A stretch of DNA of 64,000 bases from Oscillibacter sp. (GCF_028693505.1 NZ_JAQUVF010000002.1:1-64000); one strand, 5' to 3'; numbered from the stretch's first letter, positions 24,389-33,849 are shown. Notes: generated from the letters alone by a model not told the origin. Numbers and translations are program-made.

Positions 24389-26566
24389 ATGAAAGTAATC
24401 AAACGGAACGGGACGGAAGTCCTGTTCGACATTGAAAAGATCATCGCGGCCATCATCAAGGCCAATGAGAGCGTTGGGGCGGAGGCGCGCATGACCCTTA
24501 CGCAGATCCGCCGCATCGCGGAATCCGTGGACCTGAGCTGCCTGAAGATGAACCGCTCCGCGTCGGTGGAGGAGATTCAGGACTTGGTGGAATACCAGAT
24601 CATGGCCCACGGCGCTTACGAGGTGGCCAAAAACTATGTGACCTACCGCTATACCCGCTCTCTGGTCCGCCGCAGCAACACCACGGATGAAAAAATTCTC
24701 AGTCTCATCGAGTGCTGCAACGAGGAGGCCAAGCAGGAAAACTCCAACAAAAATCCGGTGGTCAACTCCACCCAGCGGGACTATATGGCAGGCGAGGTCT
24801 CCCGGGACCTGAGCGAGCGGCTGCTGCTGCCGCCGGATGTGGTGGAGGCCCATCGGGAGGGAATCCTCCACTTCCACGATTCCGATTACTACGCCCAGCA
24901 CATGCACAACTGCGATCTGGTGAATCTGGAGGACATGCTGCAAAACGGCACGGTCATCACCGGAACGCTGATCGAGCGGCCCCACAGCTTTTCCACCGCC
25001 TGCAACATCGCCACGCAGATCATCGCGCAGGTGGCGTCCAACCAGTACGGCGGACAGTCCATCTCCCTTGCCCATCTGGCCCCCTTCGTGGATATCAGCC
25101 GGAAAAAGATCCGCAAGATCGTAGAGCAGGAGATGGCGGTCATCGGCGTGGAAGCGGGGGAGGACAAGCTCTCCGAGCTGGTGGAATCCCGCTTGCGGGA
25201 CGAGGTGCGCCGGGGCGTGCAAACCATCCAGTATCAGGTTTTGACACTGCTCACCACCAACGGGCAGGCGCCCTTTGTCACCGTGTTCATGTATCTGGGC
25301 GAGGCGAAGGACGAGCAGGAGCGCAGGGATTTGGCCCTCATCATTGAAGAGACGCTGGACCAGCGCTATCAGGGCGTGAAAAACGAGGACGGCGTGTGGA
25401 TCACGCCCGCGTTCCCCAAGCTCATCTACGTGCTGGAGGAGAACAACATCCACGAGGATGCCCCCTACTGGTATCTCACGAAGCTGGCCGCCAAATGCAC
25501 CGCCCGGCGGATGGTGCCGGACTACATCTCCGAAAAGAAGATGCTGGAGCTGAAGGTGGATAAAAACGGGGAGGGCCACTGCTATCCCTGCATGGGCTGC
25601 CGCAGCTTCCTCACGCCCTACGTGGACCCGGAGACCAACCGGCCCCAATATTACGGGCGCTTCAATCAGGGCGTCGTGACCATCAATCTGCCGGACGTGG
25701 CGCTTACCTCCGGCGGCAATACGGAAAAGTTCTGGCAGATCTTTGACGAGCGGCTGGAGCTTTGCCACAAGGCGCTGCTGTGCCGCCACAACCGCCTCAA
25801 GGGCACGCTTTCCGACGTGGCCCCCATTTTGTGGCAGTACGGCGCGTGCGCCCGGCTGAAAAAAGGGGAGACCATCGACAAGCTCCTCTTCGGCGGCTAT
25901 TCCACCATTTCGCTGGGCTATGCGGGGCTTTACGAGTGCGTGAAGTACATGACGGGAAAAAGCCACACGGACTCCACCGCCACGCCCTTCGCGCTGGAGA
26001 TCATGGAGCATATGAACGCCGCCTGCCGCACATGGAAGGCACAGTACAACATCGACTTCTCTCTCTACGGCACGCCGCTGGAATCCACCACCTACAAGTT
26101 TGCAAAGTGCCTGCAGCGCCGCTTCGGCGTGATCGAGGGCATCACCGACAAGGGATATATCACCAACAGCTACCACGTCCACGTGACGGAGCCCATCAAC
26201 GCCTTTGAAAAGCTGGAATTCGAGGCCCAGTTCCAGCATCTCTCTCCCGGCGGTGCCATCAGCTATGTGGAGGTGCCGGACATGCAGAACAATCTGGAGG
26301 CGGTGCTCTCGGTCATGAAGTTCATCTATGACCACATCATCTACGCCGAGCTGAACACCAAGAGCGACTATTGTCAGGTATGCGGCTGGGACGGGGAGAT
26401 CCAGATCACGGAGGAGAGCGGAAAGCTGGTCTGGAAATGCCCCAAATGCGGCAATACGGATCAGGACAAGATGAATGTGGCCCGGCGGACCTGCGGCTAT
26501 ATCGGCACGCAGTTCTGGAATCAGGGCCGCACGCAGGAAATCCGGGACCGGGTCATGCACCTGTAA
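24389..26566 (+). CDS. nrdD: Anaerobic (class III) ribonucleoside-triphosphate reductase
   Basis: The 725-residue enzyme reduces ribonucleotides to deoxyribonucleotides without oxygen. It has an N-terminal ATP-cone (about 3-90) for dATP inhibition, the substrate-site segment SNQYGGQSISLAHLAPF, active-site Cys in HCYPCMGCRS, a C-terminal zinc ribbon (CQVCG and CPKCG) and the glycyl-radical motif RRTCGYIG with Gly703. ATG 24389 follows GGGGGAG. The activase nrdG starts ten bases after its stop. NrdR boxes precede it. Confidence 0.97.
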   Translation: MKVIKRNGTEVLFDIEKIIAAIIKANESVGAEARMTLTQIRRIAESVDLSCLKMNRSASVEEIQDLVEYQIMAHGAYEVAKNYVTYRYTRSLVRRSNTTDEKILSLIECCNEEAKQENSNKNPVVNSTQRDYMAGEVSRDLSERLLLPPDVVEAHREGILHFHDSDYYAQHMHNCDLVNLEDMLQNGTVITGTLIERPHSFSTACNIATQIIAQVASNQYGGQSISLAHLAPFVDISRKKIRKIVEQEMAVIGVEAGEDKLSELVESRLRDEVRRGVQTIQYQVLTLLTTNGQAPFVTVFMYLGEAKDEQERRDLALIIEETLDQRYQGVKNEDGVWITPAFPKLIYVLEENNIHEDAPYWYLTKLAAKCTARRMVPDYISEKKMLELKVDKNGEGHCYPCMGCRSFLTPYVDPETNRPQYYGRFNQGVVTINLPDVALTSGGNTEKFWQIFDERLELCHKALLCRHNRLKGTLSDVAPILWQYGACARLKKGETIDKLLFGGYSTISLGYAGLYECVKYMTGKSHTDSTATPFALEIMEHMNAACRTWKAQYNIDFSLYGTPLESTTYKFAKCLQRRFGVIEGITDKGYITNSYHVHVTEPINAFEKLEFEAQFQHLSPGGAISYVEVPDMQNNLEAVLSVMKFIYDHIIYAELNTKSDYCQVCGWDGEIQITEESGKLVWKCPKCGNTDQDKMNVARRTCGYIGTQFWNQGRTQEIRDRVMHL

Positions 26567-26575
26567 GGAGCGAAC

Positions 26576-27109
26576 ATGTACTACGGCGAGATCAAAAACT
26601 GCGACATTGCCAACGGCGAGGGCGTCCGGGTGACGCTGTTCGTCTCCGGCTGCACCAATCACTGCAAGGACTGCTTTCAGCCCCAGACGTGGGCCTTTGA
26701 CTATGGCCAGCCCTTTACGAAGGAGACGGAGGAGTACGTGCTCTCCCTGCTTTCGCCAAGCTATATCAACGGTTTGACGCTGCTGGGCGGCGAGCCGTTT
26801 GAGCCGGAAAACCAGCGCGCGCTGCTGCCGTTTTTGCGACGGGTGCGCGCGGCGTATCCGGAAAAGACCATCTGGGGCTTTTCCGGCTTTACCTACGAGG
26901 AGCTGACCACCCCCGGCGAACGCCCAAACTGTGAGGTGACGGAGGCGCTGCTCTCCCTTTTGGACGTGCTGGTGGACGGGCGGTTCGTGGAGGAGCAAAA
27001 GGACCCCTCGCTCCGCTTTCGGGGCAGCGCCAACCAGCGGCTCATTGACCTCAATGCCAGCCGGAAGGCGGGAAGGCTCTGCTTTTTGCCGGACCGGAAG
27101 CGGACTTGA
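26576..27109 (+). CDS. nrdG: Anaerobic ribonucleotide reductase activating enzyme
   Basis: The 177-residue radical SAM activase generates the glycyl radical on NrdD. The cluster motif CTNHCKDC has Cys26, Cys30 and Cys33 in CxxxCxxC spacing, followed by FQPQTWAFDYG and LLGGEPFEP for SAM binding. It is ten bases downstream of nrdD and ends at a strong hairpin. Length and motifs are normal. Confidence 0.97.
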   Translation: MYYGEIKNCDIANGEGVRVTLFVSGCTNHCKDCFQPQTWAFDYGQPFTKETEEYVLSLLSPSYINGLTLLGGEPFEPENQRALLPFLRRVRAAYPEKTIWGFSGFTYEELTTPGERPNCEVTEALLSLLDVLVDGRFVEEQKDPSLRFRGSANQRLIDLNASRKAGRLCFLPDRKRT

Positions 27110-27121
27110 GGATTTGAACGG

Positions 27122-27161
27122 AACACGGACACCGCTCTTTATGCGGTGTCCGTGTTTGATT
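27122..27161 (+). terminator. Terminator of nrdD-nrdG
   Basis: AACACGGACACCGC pairs perfectly with GCGGTGTCCGTGTT around TCTTTAT; the following T tract is interrupted (TGATTTT). Confidence 0.8.
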
Positions 27162-27187
27162 TTGGAATGGCGTTTCTGGCGCGGGCG

Positions 27188-27196
27188 TGTTATACT
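27188..27196 (+). promoter_or_regulatory. Extended -10 promoter of the YhaM-like gene
   Basis: TGTTATACT is a TGn-extended -10, 40 bases before the start codon; no clear -35. Confidence 0.55.
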
Positions 27197-27235
27197 AAAA
27201 AACGAATCAAAAGCATACGGGGAAGGAACGAGGAA

Positions 27236-28183
27236 ATGGAGTATCAGAAGAAAATTACGGAGATGGCCGCGGGAGACGCGGTAGAGGGCTTTTACATTTT
27301 GAGAAGCGCGGTCTTGCGGACCGGCGCCAATGGAAAAACGTTTTTAAACGCCACGCTGTGCGATAAGGACGGCGAGATCGAGGCGAAGGCGTGGGACTAT
27401 TCCGGCCCCATCTCCTCCAATGAGGAGGGGAAGATCGTGAAGGTGCGGGGCACCGTGTCGGAGTACCGGGGCAGCCTCCAGATGGTGATGGAGCGCCTTA
27501 GGACGGCGGAGGAGAGCGACGCGGTGGACCGCTCGGCGCTGGTGCCCACAGCGCCCATCGACGCGGAGGCTTCCTACCGGGAGGTGGAGGCCTTGGTGGA
27601 CTCCATGACGGACGGGGACTATCAGGCGGTGTGCCGCTTGCTGCTAGAGCGGCATGCCCGGGCGCTGCAAACCATTCCCGCCGCCAAAAGCGTCCACCAC
27701 AGCTTTGTGGGCGGGCTGCTGATGCACACGCGGAACATGCTGCGTCTGGCGGATTTTCTGGCCGGGCAGTATGGGGACACGGTGGATCGCAGCCTCTTGC
27801 TTGCGGGGACGCTGCTCCACGATTTCGCCAAGGAGCAGGAGTTTACCCGCTCAGAGCTGGGGCTGGTGACGGAGTATTCCCTCAAGGGACAGCTCTTGGG
27901 CCATCTGGTCATGGGCGCACAGGAGGTGGCCCGGGCGGCGGAGGAGACGGGGATGCCGGAGGAAAAGTCCGTGCTGCTCCAGCACATGATCCTCTCCCAC
28001 CACGGCGAGCCGGATTTCGGCGCGGCGGTGCGTCCGGCCTGCGCGGAAAGCGAGCTGCTCTCCTGCATTGACACCATCGACAGCCGCATGGAGATCTACC
28101 GCGAGTCCCTCGCGGAGGTCCCGGCAGGGGCGTTCAGCCCCCGCATTTTTGCACTGGAAAAGAAAATCTATCACCACACCTGA
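27236..28183 (+). CDS. YhaM-like 3'-5' exoribonuclease (OB fold plus HD domain)
   Basis: The start is ATG 27236 with GAACGAGGAA upstream, giving 315 residues. An N-terminal OB-fold (about 10-95, with LNATLCDKDGEIEAKAWDYS and KVRGTVSEYRGSLQMV) is followed by an HD metal-binding domain (about 140-300) containing HHSFVGGLLMHT, TLLHDFAKE and HHGEP. This is the YhaM/CbfA architecture, which degrades RNA and possibly DNA in Gram-positive bacteria. It is followed by the aminopeptidase with a 70-base gap. A generic OB-HD phosphohydrolase is the alternative. Confidence 0.88.
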   Translation: MEYQKKITEMAAGDAVEGFYILRSAVLRTGANGKTFLNATLCDKDGEIEAKAWDYSGPISSNEEGKIVKVRGTVSEYRGSLQMVMERLRTAEESDAVDRSALVPTAPIDAEASYREVEALVDSMTDGDYQAVCRLLLERHARALQTIPAAKSVHHSFVGGLLMHTRNMLRLADFLAGQYGDTVDRSLLLAGTLLHDFAKEQEFTRSELGLVTEYSLKGQLLGHLVMGAQEVARAAEETGMPEEKSVLLQHMILSHHGEPDFGAAVRPACAESELLSCIDTIDSRMEIYRESLAEVPAGAFSPRIFALEKKIYHHT

Positions 28184-28253
28184 GAAAACGGGCGCCGCGT
28201 CTGGGCAGCGCCACAGAGAACGGGGCGGCAAAGCCGCCATGGGGAGCGTGCTT

Positions 28254-29561
28254 ATGGAACAGGAGATGCAAGCGCGGCTGCTGGCCTTTTTAAACGAAAG
28301 CCCCAGCTGCTATCATGCGGTGGAGAATCTGCGCCGGGAGCTGCTGGCGGCGGGCTATCAGGAGCTGCTGGAGTTCCAGCCGTGGGAAATCCGGCCGGGC
28401 GGGCGCTATTTTCTCGTCCGGGGAGATTCCACGCTGGCGGCCTTCCGGATTCCCGAGACAAGCGCCCGGGGCTTTTTGATCGCGGCGGGCCACAGCGATT
28501 GCCCCACCTTCAAGGTGCGGGAGGAGGCGGAGGTCCCCTCCGCCGGGGGCACGCTGCGAATGAGCGTGGAGCCTTACGGCGGAGCCATCTATCGCTCGTG
28601 GCTGGACCGGCCCCTCTCAGTGGCGGGCCGGGTCGCCGTGCGGGAGGGCGGGGGAGTGCGCACCCGGCTGATCAACGTGGACCGGGATTTGCTGGTGATC
28701 CCCAGTGTCGCCATCCATATGGACCGGAAGGTGAATGAGGGCACGCTGCTCAGCCCCGCCACGGACCTGCTGCCCCTGCTGGGCTGCGGGGAAAAGGGGG
28801 CGTTTCGCCGCCTGATTGCCGCCCAGGCAGGCGTTTCGGAAGAGGACCTGCTCTCCACGGAGCTATTCTTGTATCCCCGGACCCCGGCGACCTTGACAGG
28901 CCTTGACGAGGAGTTCATTCTCTCACCCAGACTTGACGATCTGCAATGCGTGTTCGGCTGCTTTCAGGGGTTTCTCGCGGCCCACACAGGGGAGAGCGTG
29001 CCGGTATTTTGCGTGTTCAACAACGAAGAGGTGGGCAGCGGCACCCGGCAGGGGGCGGACTCCACCTTTCTTGCCGACGTGCTCAGTCGCATCAGCCATG
29101 GGCTGGGCCGCACGGAGGAGGAACACCTTTCGGCGGTGGCGGAGAGCTTTTTCATCTCGGCGGACAATGCCCACGCCATCCATCCCGCCCACCCGGAATA
29201 CGCGGATGGGCAGGAGTTCCCGGTGCTGGGCGGCGGCATTGTTGTAAAATACAATGCCAACCAGCGCTACACCACCGACGCCGTCTCCGCCGCCGTGTTT
29301 CAGGAGATTTGCCGCGGCGCGGGCGCGGCGGTGCAGCGGTACAGCAACCGGGCGGACCTTCCCGGCGGGTCCACGTTGGGCAATCTCTCCACCGCGCACC
29401 TGTCGGTGCCCACGGTGGATATCGGCCTTGCGCAGCTGGCCATGCACAGCTGCTGCGAGCTGGCGTCCGTCCGGGACACGGAGACCTTGGCGAAGGCCAT
29501 GACGCGCTATTTTGAAACCAGTCTCCGCCGCCTGCCGGGCGACGGCATCGAACTGCGGTAA
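28254..29561 (+). CDS. M18-family aminopeptidase (aspartyl-type)
   Basis: The 435-residue zinc peptidase removes N-terminal residues, often acidic ones, from peptides. Metal-site motifs are AAGHSDCPTFKV, the SPRLDDLQ segment with a ligand Asp, FNNEEVGSG with the catalytic Glu pair, and ISADNAHAIHP. ATG 28254 has GGGGAG seven bases upstream; ATG 28239 is an alternative adding five residues. The LOR-family gene follows 12 bases later and is likely co-transcribed. Confidence 0.94.
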   Translation: MEQEMQARLLAFLNESPSCYHAVENLRRELLAAGYQELLEFQPWEIRPGGRYFLVRGDSTLAAFRIPETSARGFLIAAGHSDCPTFKVREEAEVPSAGGTLRMSVEPYGGAIYRSWLDRPLSVAGRVAVREGGGVRTRLINVDRDLLVIPSVAIHMDRKVNEGTLLSPATDLLPLLGCGEKGAFRRLIAAQAGVSEEDLLSTELFLYPRTPATLTGLDEEFILSPRLDDLQCVFGCFQGFLAAHTGESVPVFCVFNNEEVGSGTRQGADSTFLADVLSRISHGLGRTEEEHLSAVAESFFISADNAHAIHPAHPEYADGQEFPVLGGGIVVKYNANQRYTTDAVSAAVFQEICRGAGAAVQRYSNRADLPGGSTLGNLSTAHLSVPTVDIGLAQLAMHSCCELASVRDTETLAKAMTRYFETSLRRLPGDGIELR

Positions 29562-29573
29562 GGAGGGACGCAT

Positions 29574-30047
29574 ATGCGGCTTTTATTTAAACAACGCTTT
29601 TTTTCGTGGCTGGACAGCTACGACATCTATGACGAGATGGGCAACACCGTCTACACCGTGGAGGGAAAGCTCGCGTGGGGCCATTGTCTCCACGTCCTCG
29701 ACGGGAGTGGGAATCACGTGGGCACCGTGAAAGAGCGGGTGCTGACGTTTCTTCCGAAATTCGAGATGTACATGGGCGAGGAATATGTGGGCTGCATCCG
29801 GAAGGAATTCACCTTTTTCACGCCCCGGTTCGACATCGACTGCAACGGCTGGCGGATCGACGGCGACTTTATGGAGTGGGACTACGCCGTAAGGGAGTCC
29901 TGCGGGGCACTGGTGGCCACCGTTTCCAAGCAGCTATTGAACTGGACGGACACCTACGCCATCGACGTTCAAAACCCGGCGGATGCGCTGGGCGTTTTGA
30001 TGCTGGTGCTGGCCATCGACGCGGAGAAGTGCTCCCGAAGCAACTGA
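29574..30047 (+). CDS. LURP-one-related (YxjI-like) family protein
   Basis: The 157-residue protein has the tubby-like LOR pattern of beta hairpins: FSWLDSYDIYDEMGNTVYTVEG, LLTFLPKFEMYMGEEYVG-like strands and WRIDGDFMEWDYAVRE (shorter reads: YDEMGNTVYTVEG, KFEMYMGE). These proteins form a 12-strand barrel around a hydrophobic helix and may bind lipid or scaffold membranes; the bacterial role is unknown. It is 12 bases after the aminopeptidase, behind AAGGAGGG. It ends in a bidirectional terminator. Confidence 0.85.
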   Translation: MRLLFKQRFFSWLDSYDIYDEMGNTVYTVEGKLAWGHCLHVLDGSGNHVGTVKERVLTFLPKFEMYMGEEYVGCIRKEFTFFTPRFDIDCNGWRIDGDFMEWDYAVRESCGALVATVSKQLLNWTDTYAIDVQNPADALGVLMLVLAIDAEKCSRSN

Positions 30048-30084
30048 AAAAACCCGGTACGGCGTAGCCGTACCGGGTTTTTTT
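30047..30084. terminator. Bidirectional terminator between LOR gene and trmD
   Basis: AAACCCGGTACGGC, GTA, GCCGTACCGGGTTT with A and T tracts on both sides. Confidence 0.93.
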
Positions 30085-30116
30085 GATAGGGAACGTTCCA
30101 GACCTTTGCAGGCGGG

Positions 30117-30887
30117 TCAGGGGTCTTTCGGATTTTCCGTCGCCAGCTCCTCTTTTGCCTGCTGGAGGATCTTCCGCTCCGCCTTGGTGGTGAGTTGGCT
30201 CTCGTCGAAACGGGCGAAGAGGTCCGGCCGACGGCGCATGGTGCGCTTGTAGCTCTCCTTTTTCCGCCACGCCGCTACCTTGCCGTGGTCCCCGGAGAGC
30301 AGAATCTCCGGCACGCTTCGCTCGTGCCACACGGCGGGGCGGGAATATTGGGGATACTCCAAAAGACCGTTCCAGTGGGACTCCTCTTCAAAGCACTCCG
30401 CGTCCGGCAGGACGCCGGGCACCATGCGGCACACCGCGTCCGCCACCGCCATGGCGGGAATCTCGCCGCCGGTGAGGACGAAGTCGCCCATAGAAAGCTC
30501 CTCGTCCACGCATTCGTCCAAAAACCGCTGGTCCACGCCCTCGTAGTGCCCGCAGATGAGGATCAGGTGGTCGTAGCGCTCCTTAAGCTCCTTGGCAATC
30601 TCCTGATTGAAGGTCCGGCCGCAGGGCGACATGAAAATGGTGCGCCCGGGGCCGTAGGTCTCCACCACGTGAGCCCAGCAGCGGTAGAGGGGGTCCGCCT
30701 GCATCACCGCGCCCCGCCCGCCGCCGTAAGGGTAGTCGTCCACCTGCATTTGCCGGTTGGTGGTATACTGACGAATCTGGTGGGTGCGGATGGCGATATA
30801 GCCCCGCTCCTGCGCGCGGCCCAGAATGCTGACGTTTACCATGGCGTCCACAGAGTTGGGGAAGAGGGTGCAGATATCAATGTTCAT
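30117..30887 (-). CDS. trmD: tRNA (guanine-37-N1) methyltransferase
   Basis: The 256-residue SPOUT enzyme methylates G37 of tRNAs to prevent frameshifting. It begins MNIDICTLFPN and has the knot motifs DYPYGGGRGAVMQADP, LICGHYEGVDQR and the SAM-binding DFVLTGGEIPAMA. Its start overlaps the end of rimM by 11 bases. The rimM-trmD pair is a standard translation cluster downstream of rpsP and khpA. Confidence 0.97.
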   Translation of the reverse strand: MNIDICTLFPNSVDAMVNVSILGRAQERGYIAIRTHQIRQYTTNRQMQVDDYPYGGGRGAVMQADPLYRCWAHVVETYGPGRTIFMSPCGRTFNQEIAKELKERYDHLILICGHYEGVDQRFLDECVDEELSMGDFVLTGGEIPAMAVADAVCRMVPGVLPDAECFEEESHWNGLLEYPQYSRPAVWHERSVPEILLSGDHGKVAAWRKKESYKRTMRRRPDLFARFDESQLTTKAERKILQQAKEELATENPKDP

Positions 30888-31386
30888 CGGTGGCCATGCC
30901 CTCCCACACGTGGACCTCCATGCGGTTTGCGTCCAGATCCACGGATTTGATAAAAGCGTCCTTCACGGCGGGGATCAGGTATTCCCGCGCACCCTTGACG
31001 GTATAGACCTTGTGGGCGGGATAGTTTTCCACCAAAACCAGCTCGCCCAGCGCCTCGCCGGTCTCCTCATTGAAAACCTCCATGCCCAGCAGCTCGTCGT
31101 CAAAGCACTCGCCCTCCGGCAAACAGGCGTCGGCGCGCCGAATATAAAGGTCCTTGTCCCGAAGGGACAGCGCCGCGTCCATGTCGTCCACGCCGGGGAA
31201 CTTCATTAAAACAAGGCTTTTGTGGATGTGGCAGGCGGTGGGCGTGATGGGGGTGGCGCCGTTTAACAAAAAGGTTTTGAACTGGGTCAAAAAGGCCGGA
31301 TCGGCGTCCCGGGGCTGGACCCGGACCTCGCCGTGAATGCCGTGGGCGTTGACGATACGGCCAACGAGAATGGTTTCCAGTTTCAT
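30877..31386 (-). CDS. rimM: 16S rRNA processing protein
   Basis: The 169-residue ribosome maturation factor has the N-terminal RimM beta barrel (VGRIVNAHGIHGEVRVQP) and a C-terminal PRC-barrel (LLGMEVFNEETGEALGEL and the ending HVWEGM). It binds S19 and helps 30S head assembly. ATG 31386 is chosen for the AAAGGAG site; the longer frame lacks one. A terminator and a new promoter separate it from khpA, so rimM-trmD can be expressed on its own. Confidence 0.95.
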   Translation of the reverse strand: MKLETILVGRIVNAHGIHGEVRVQPRDADPAFLTQFKTFLLNGATPITPTACHIHKSLVLMKFPGVDDMDAALSLRDKDLYIRRADACLPEGECFDDELLGMEVFNEETGEALGELVLVENYPAHKVYTVKGAREYLIPAVKDAFIKSVDLDANRMEVHVWEGMATDEH

Positions 31387-31458
31387 GGAAAACGCTCCTT
31401 TGTATTGATAAGAGTCCGCTGCGGGCAGCGCCCTTTGCGCGGCGGACAGGATAGAGAC

Positions 31459-31487
31459 AGTATAGCCCGTTTTTCGGAAAAGGGCAA
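31459..31487 (-). promoter_or_regulatory. Promoter of rimM-trmD
   Basis: On the minus strand TTGCCC (31487-31482), 17 bases, TATACT (31464-31459). Confidence 0.6.
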
Positions 31488-31495
31488 GGGGCGGC

Positions 31496-31529
31496 AAATA
31501 AAAGGGGAGGAGCCGGAAAGGCCCCTCCC
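31496..31529 (-). terminator. Terminator after khpA
   Basis: On the minus strand GGGAGGGGCC, TTTCC, GGCTCCTCCC (one G-U pair), then TTTTATT. It separates the ylxM-ffh-rpsP-khpA unit from rimM-trmD. Confidence 0.8.
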
Positions 31530-31568
31530 ACGTTTTTACGCCGGGAGGAGCTTGTCCTCCGGACGTGT

Positions 31569-31799
31569 TCAGTCTACAATATCGACGGAAACCTTATTGC
31601 CGGTGCGCTGAGCGTAGGACCGGACCACCGTCCGGATCTCCTTTGCGATACGGCCCTGACGGCCAATGACCTTGCCCATGTCGTCCGGGGCGACACGCAG
31701 CTCCAACGTCAGCTCCTGCTCACCCTGGATCTCAGTTACGGTAACAGCGTCAGGATCATCCACAAGGTTTCTGGCGATGTAGAGCAGCAAGTCTTTCAT
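31569..31799 (-). CDS. khpA: KH-domain RNA-binding protein
   Basis: The 76-residue protein is one KH domain with the RNA-contact loop VIGRQGRIAKEIRTVV. KhpA binds many RNAs, often as a heterodimer with KhpB, and affects cell division in some Gram-positives. It lies 13 bases after rpsP behind CGGAGG, its usual place. Confidence 0.95.
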   Translation of the reverse strand: MKDLLLYIARNLVDDPDAVTVTEIQGEQELTLELRVAPDDMGKVIGRQGRIAKEIRTVVRSYAQRTGNKVSVDIVD

Positions 31800-31812
31800 G
31801 CTGGCCTCCGAA

Positions 31813-32052
31813 TCAGAGGACTTCGACTTTTTTCAGCAGAGCCCGGACAGTGTCGGTGGGCTGAGCACCGGACTTGATCCAGGCCTGAGCGCGCTCCGTA
31901 TCGATCTTGATGTCGGCGGGAGCGACGCAGGGATTGTACGTGCCGATCTCCTCGATGAAGCGGCCGTCACGGGGGAAGCGGGAGTCTGCCACAACAACGC
32001 GATAGAAGGGAGCCTTCTTAGCGCCCATACGGCGCAGTCTGATCTTAACCAT
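31813..32052 (-). CDS. rpsP: 30S ribosomal protein S16
   Basis: The 79-residue protein starts [21 protein letters not shown] and has [11 protein letters not shown], both typical of bS16. Length is normal. GGAGGTATTATC precedes the start. It lies between ffh and khpA. Confidence 0.98.
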   Translation of the reverse strand: MVKIRLRRMGAKKAPFYRVVVADSRFPRDGRFIEEIGTYNPCVAPADIKIDTERAQAWIKSGAQPTDTVRALLKKVEVL

Positions 32053-32124
32053 GATAATACCTCCGAATGTTTTTATAAAAAATATGATATCTATAAATGC
32101 GAAGCACTTATATACAAAAGGAAT

Positions 32125-33480
32125 TTATTTGGACCGCTTTTTACGGCCCAAGCCGTGGGTCATGCCCCGGCCCATGCCGGACATCCGGCCCTTGGAAAAC
32201 TGGCGTGTGAGCTGCTGCATCATGTCGAACTGCTTTAAAAGGCGGTTTACATCCATGACCTCCAGCCCGCAGCCTGCGGCGATGCGCCGCTTGCGGCTGG
32301 CGCCCAGAATCTGCGGGGTTTCCCGCTCCTGGGGCGTCATGGAGAGGATGATGGCCTCGGTGTGGGCCATGACCTTCTCGTCCAGCGTCGCGCCCTGAAG
32401 CTGCTTGCCGATGCCGCCGGGCATCATGCCCGCCAGCTGGCTCAAATCGCCCATGCCGCGAATCTGCTGGAGCTGCTCGTAATAATCCTGCAAGGTGAAG
32501 CAATTTTTCTTCAGCTTCTCCTCCAGCTTGGCCGCCTGCTTTTCATCGTAAGTGGCCTGCGCCTTTTCGATGAAGGAGAGCATGTCGCCCATGCCCAGAA
32601 TGCGGGAGGCCATCCGGTCGGGGTGGAAGGGTTCGATCATATCCAGCTTTTCGCCGGTACCCACAAATTTGATGGGCTTTCCCGTGGAGGCCCGGATGGA
32701 AAGGGCCGCGCCGCCCCGGGCGTCGCCGTCCAGCTTGGTGAGGATCACGCCGTCGATGCCCAGCGCCTCGTCGAAGGCGGAGGCGGCATTCACCGCGTCC
32801 TGACCGGTCATGGCGTCCACCACCAGCAAAATTTCGTTGGGACGGACCGCGGCCTTCATGCGCTTGAGCTCGTCCATCAGCCCTTCGTCCACGTGGAGCC
32901 GTCCGGCGGTGTCCAGAAACACCATGTCGCTGCCGTGATCTCTTGCGTGACGGATGGCGTTTTCCGCGATTTCCACGGGGTTGCCCTGTCCCTGTTCAAA
33001 GACCGGCAGCTCCAGCTGACCGCCCACGACCTTCAATTGCTCGATGGCGGCGGGACGGTAAACGTCACAGGCTGCCAGCAGGGGACGCTTGGAATACTGG
33101 CGGCGCATCAGCCCCGCCAGTTTGGCGGTGGTGGTGGTTTTGCCGGCGCCCTGCAACCCCACCATCATCACAACGGTGGGACCGTTGTTGGCCATGGAGA
33201 GCTTCGCGTTGGCACCGCCCATCAGATTCGTCAGCTCTTCGTTGACGATCTTGACGACCTGCTGCGCGGGGGTCAGGCTGTCCAGCACGTCGGCGCCGAC
33301 GGAGCGCTCCGTGACGGTGGATACAAAGTCCTTGACGACCTTATACCCAACGTCCGCCTCCAGCAGGGCAAGACGGACCTCCCGCATGGCCTCCCGGACG
33401 TCGTTTTCCGTCAGGCGGCCTTTGCCCCGCAGACGCTTGAACGTTTCATTCAGTTTTTCGCTCAGTCCTTCAAATGCCAT
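32125..33480 (-). CDS. ffh: Signal recognition particle GTPase
   Basis: The 451-residue protein targets nascent membrane and secreted proteins with SRP RNA and FtsY. It has the N helical domain, the G domain with GLQGAGKTTTTAKLA, DTAGRLHVDEGLM and TKLDGDARGGAAL, and a Met-rich M domain (about 325-440) that binds signal peptides and 4.5S RNA. The C-terminus is basic (GLGRKKRSK). It begins three bases after the ylxM stop. Confidence 0.98.
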   Translation of the reverse strand: MAFEGLSEKLNETFKRLRGKGRLTENDVREAMREVRLALLEADVGYKVVKDFVSTVTERSVGADVLDSLTPAQQVVKIVNEELTNLMGGANAKLSMANNGPTVVMMVGLQGAGKTTTTAKLAGLMRRQYSKRPLLAACDVYRPAAIEQLKVVGGQLELPVFEQGQGNPVEIAENAIRHARDHGSDMVFLDTAGRLHVDEGLMDELKRMKAAVRPNEILLVVDAMTGQDAVNAASAFDEALGIDGVILTKLDGDARGGAALSIRASTGKPIKFVGTGEKLDMIEPFHPDRMASRILGMGDMLSFIEKAQATYDEKQAAKLEEKLKKNCFTLQDYYEQLQQIRGMGDLSQLAGMMPGGIGKQLQGATLDEKVMAHTEAIILSMTPQERETPQILGASRKRRIAAGCGLEVMDVNRLLKQFDMMQQLTRQFSKGRMSGMGRGMTHGLGRKKRSK

Positions 33481-33483
33481 GGT

Positions 33484-33849
33484 TCATTCCTTTAAAATGG
33501 AGATTTCTTTGGCAATCAGATCCGTCAGCTCCGTGACCCGGGGGTCCTCATACCTGCGAAAATTGATGGTCTTTACCTCGGCGGCGGCAGCTTCAATGGC
33601 GTCCATATGGGGACGCTGGGCCTCAAAGCGCTTGATAATCCCCGTTTTGTCCTCCACCTCCTGCATGGCGGTTTCCGCCCGCACGATGACGTCCCGCACA
33701 CCCTGGCGGGAGATGCCCGCGTTTTCCGCGATTTCCGCAAGGGAGAGGTCCTCATTGTAGTAGAGGTCGAAGAATTCCTTTTGCCGTTCGGTCAGGAGTT
33801 CCCCATAAAAATCGAAAAGCATGGTCATACGGTAAGTCTGATTTTTCAA
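33484..33849 (-). CDS. ylxM: YlxM/p13-like helix-turn-helix protein, SRP accessory
   Basis: The family start pattern is a few residues before LLFDFYG; here that gives TTG 33849 with AAAGGGGCG upstream and 121 residues. MLFDFYGELLTERQ and LSLAEIAENAGISRQGVRDVI form a sigma-70 region-4-like HTH. YlxM proteins stimulate SRP GTPase activity in streptococci and are almost always next to ffh. The frame stays open to 34071, but that part overlaps the promoter. Confidence 0.92.
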   Translation of the reverse strand: MKNQTYRMTMLFDFYGELLTERQKEFFDLYYNEDLSLAEIAENAGISRQGVRDVIVRAETAMQEVEDKTGIIKRFEAQRPHMDAIEAAAAEVKTINFRRYEDPRVTELTDLIAKEISILKE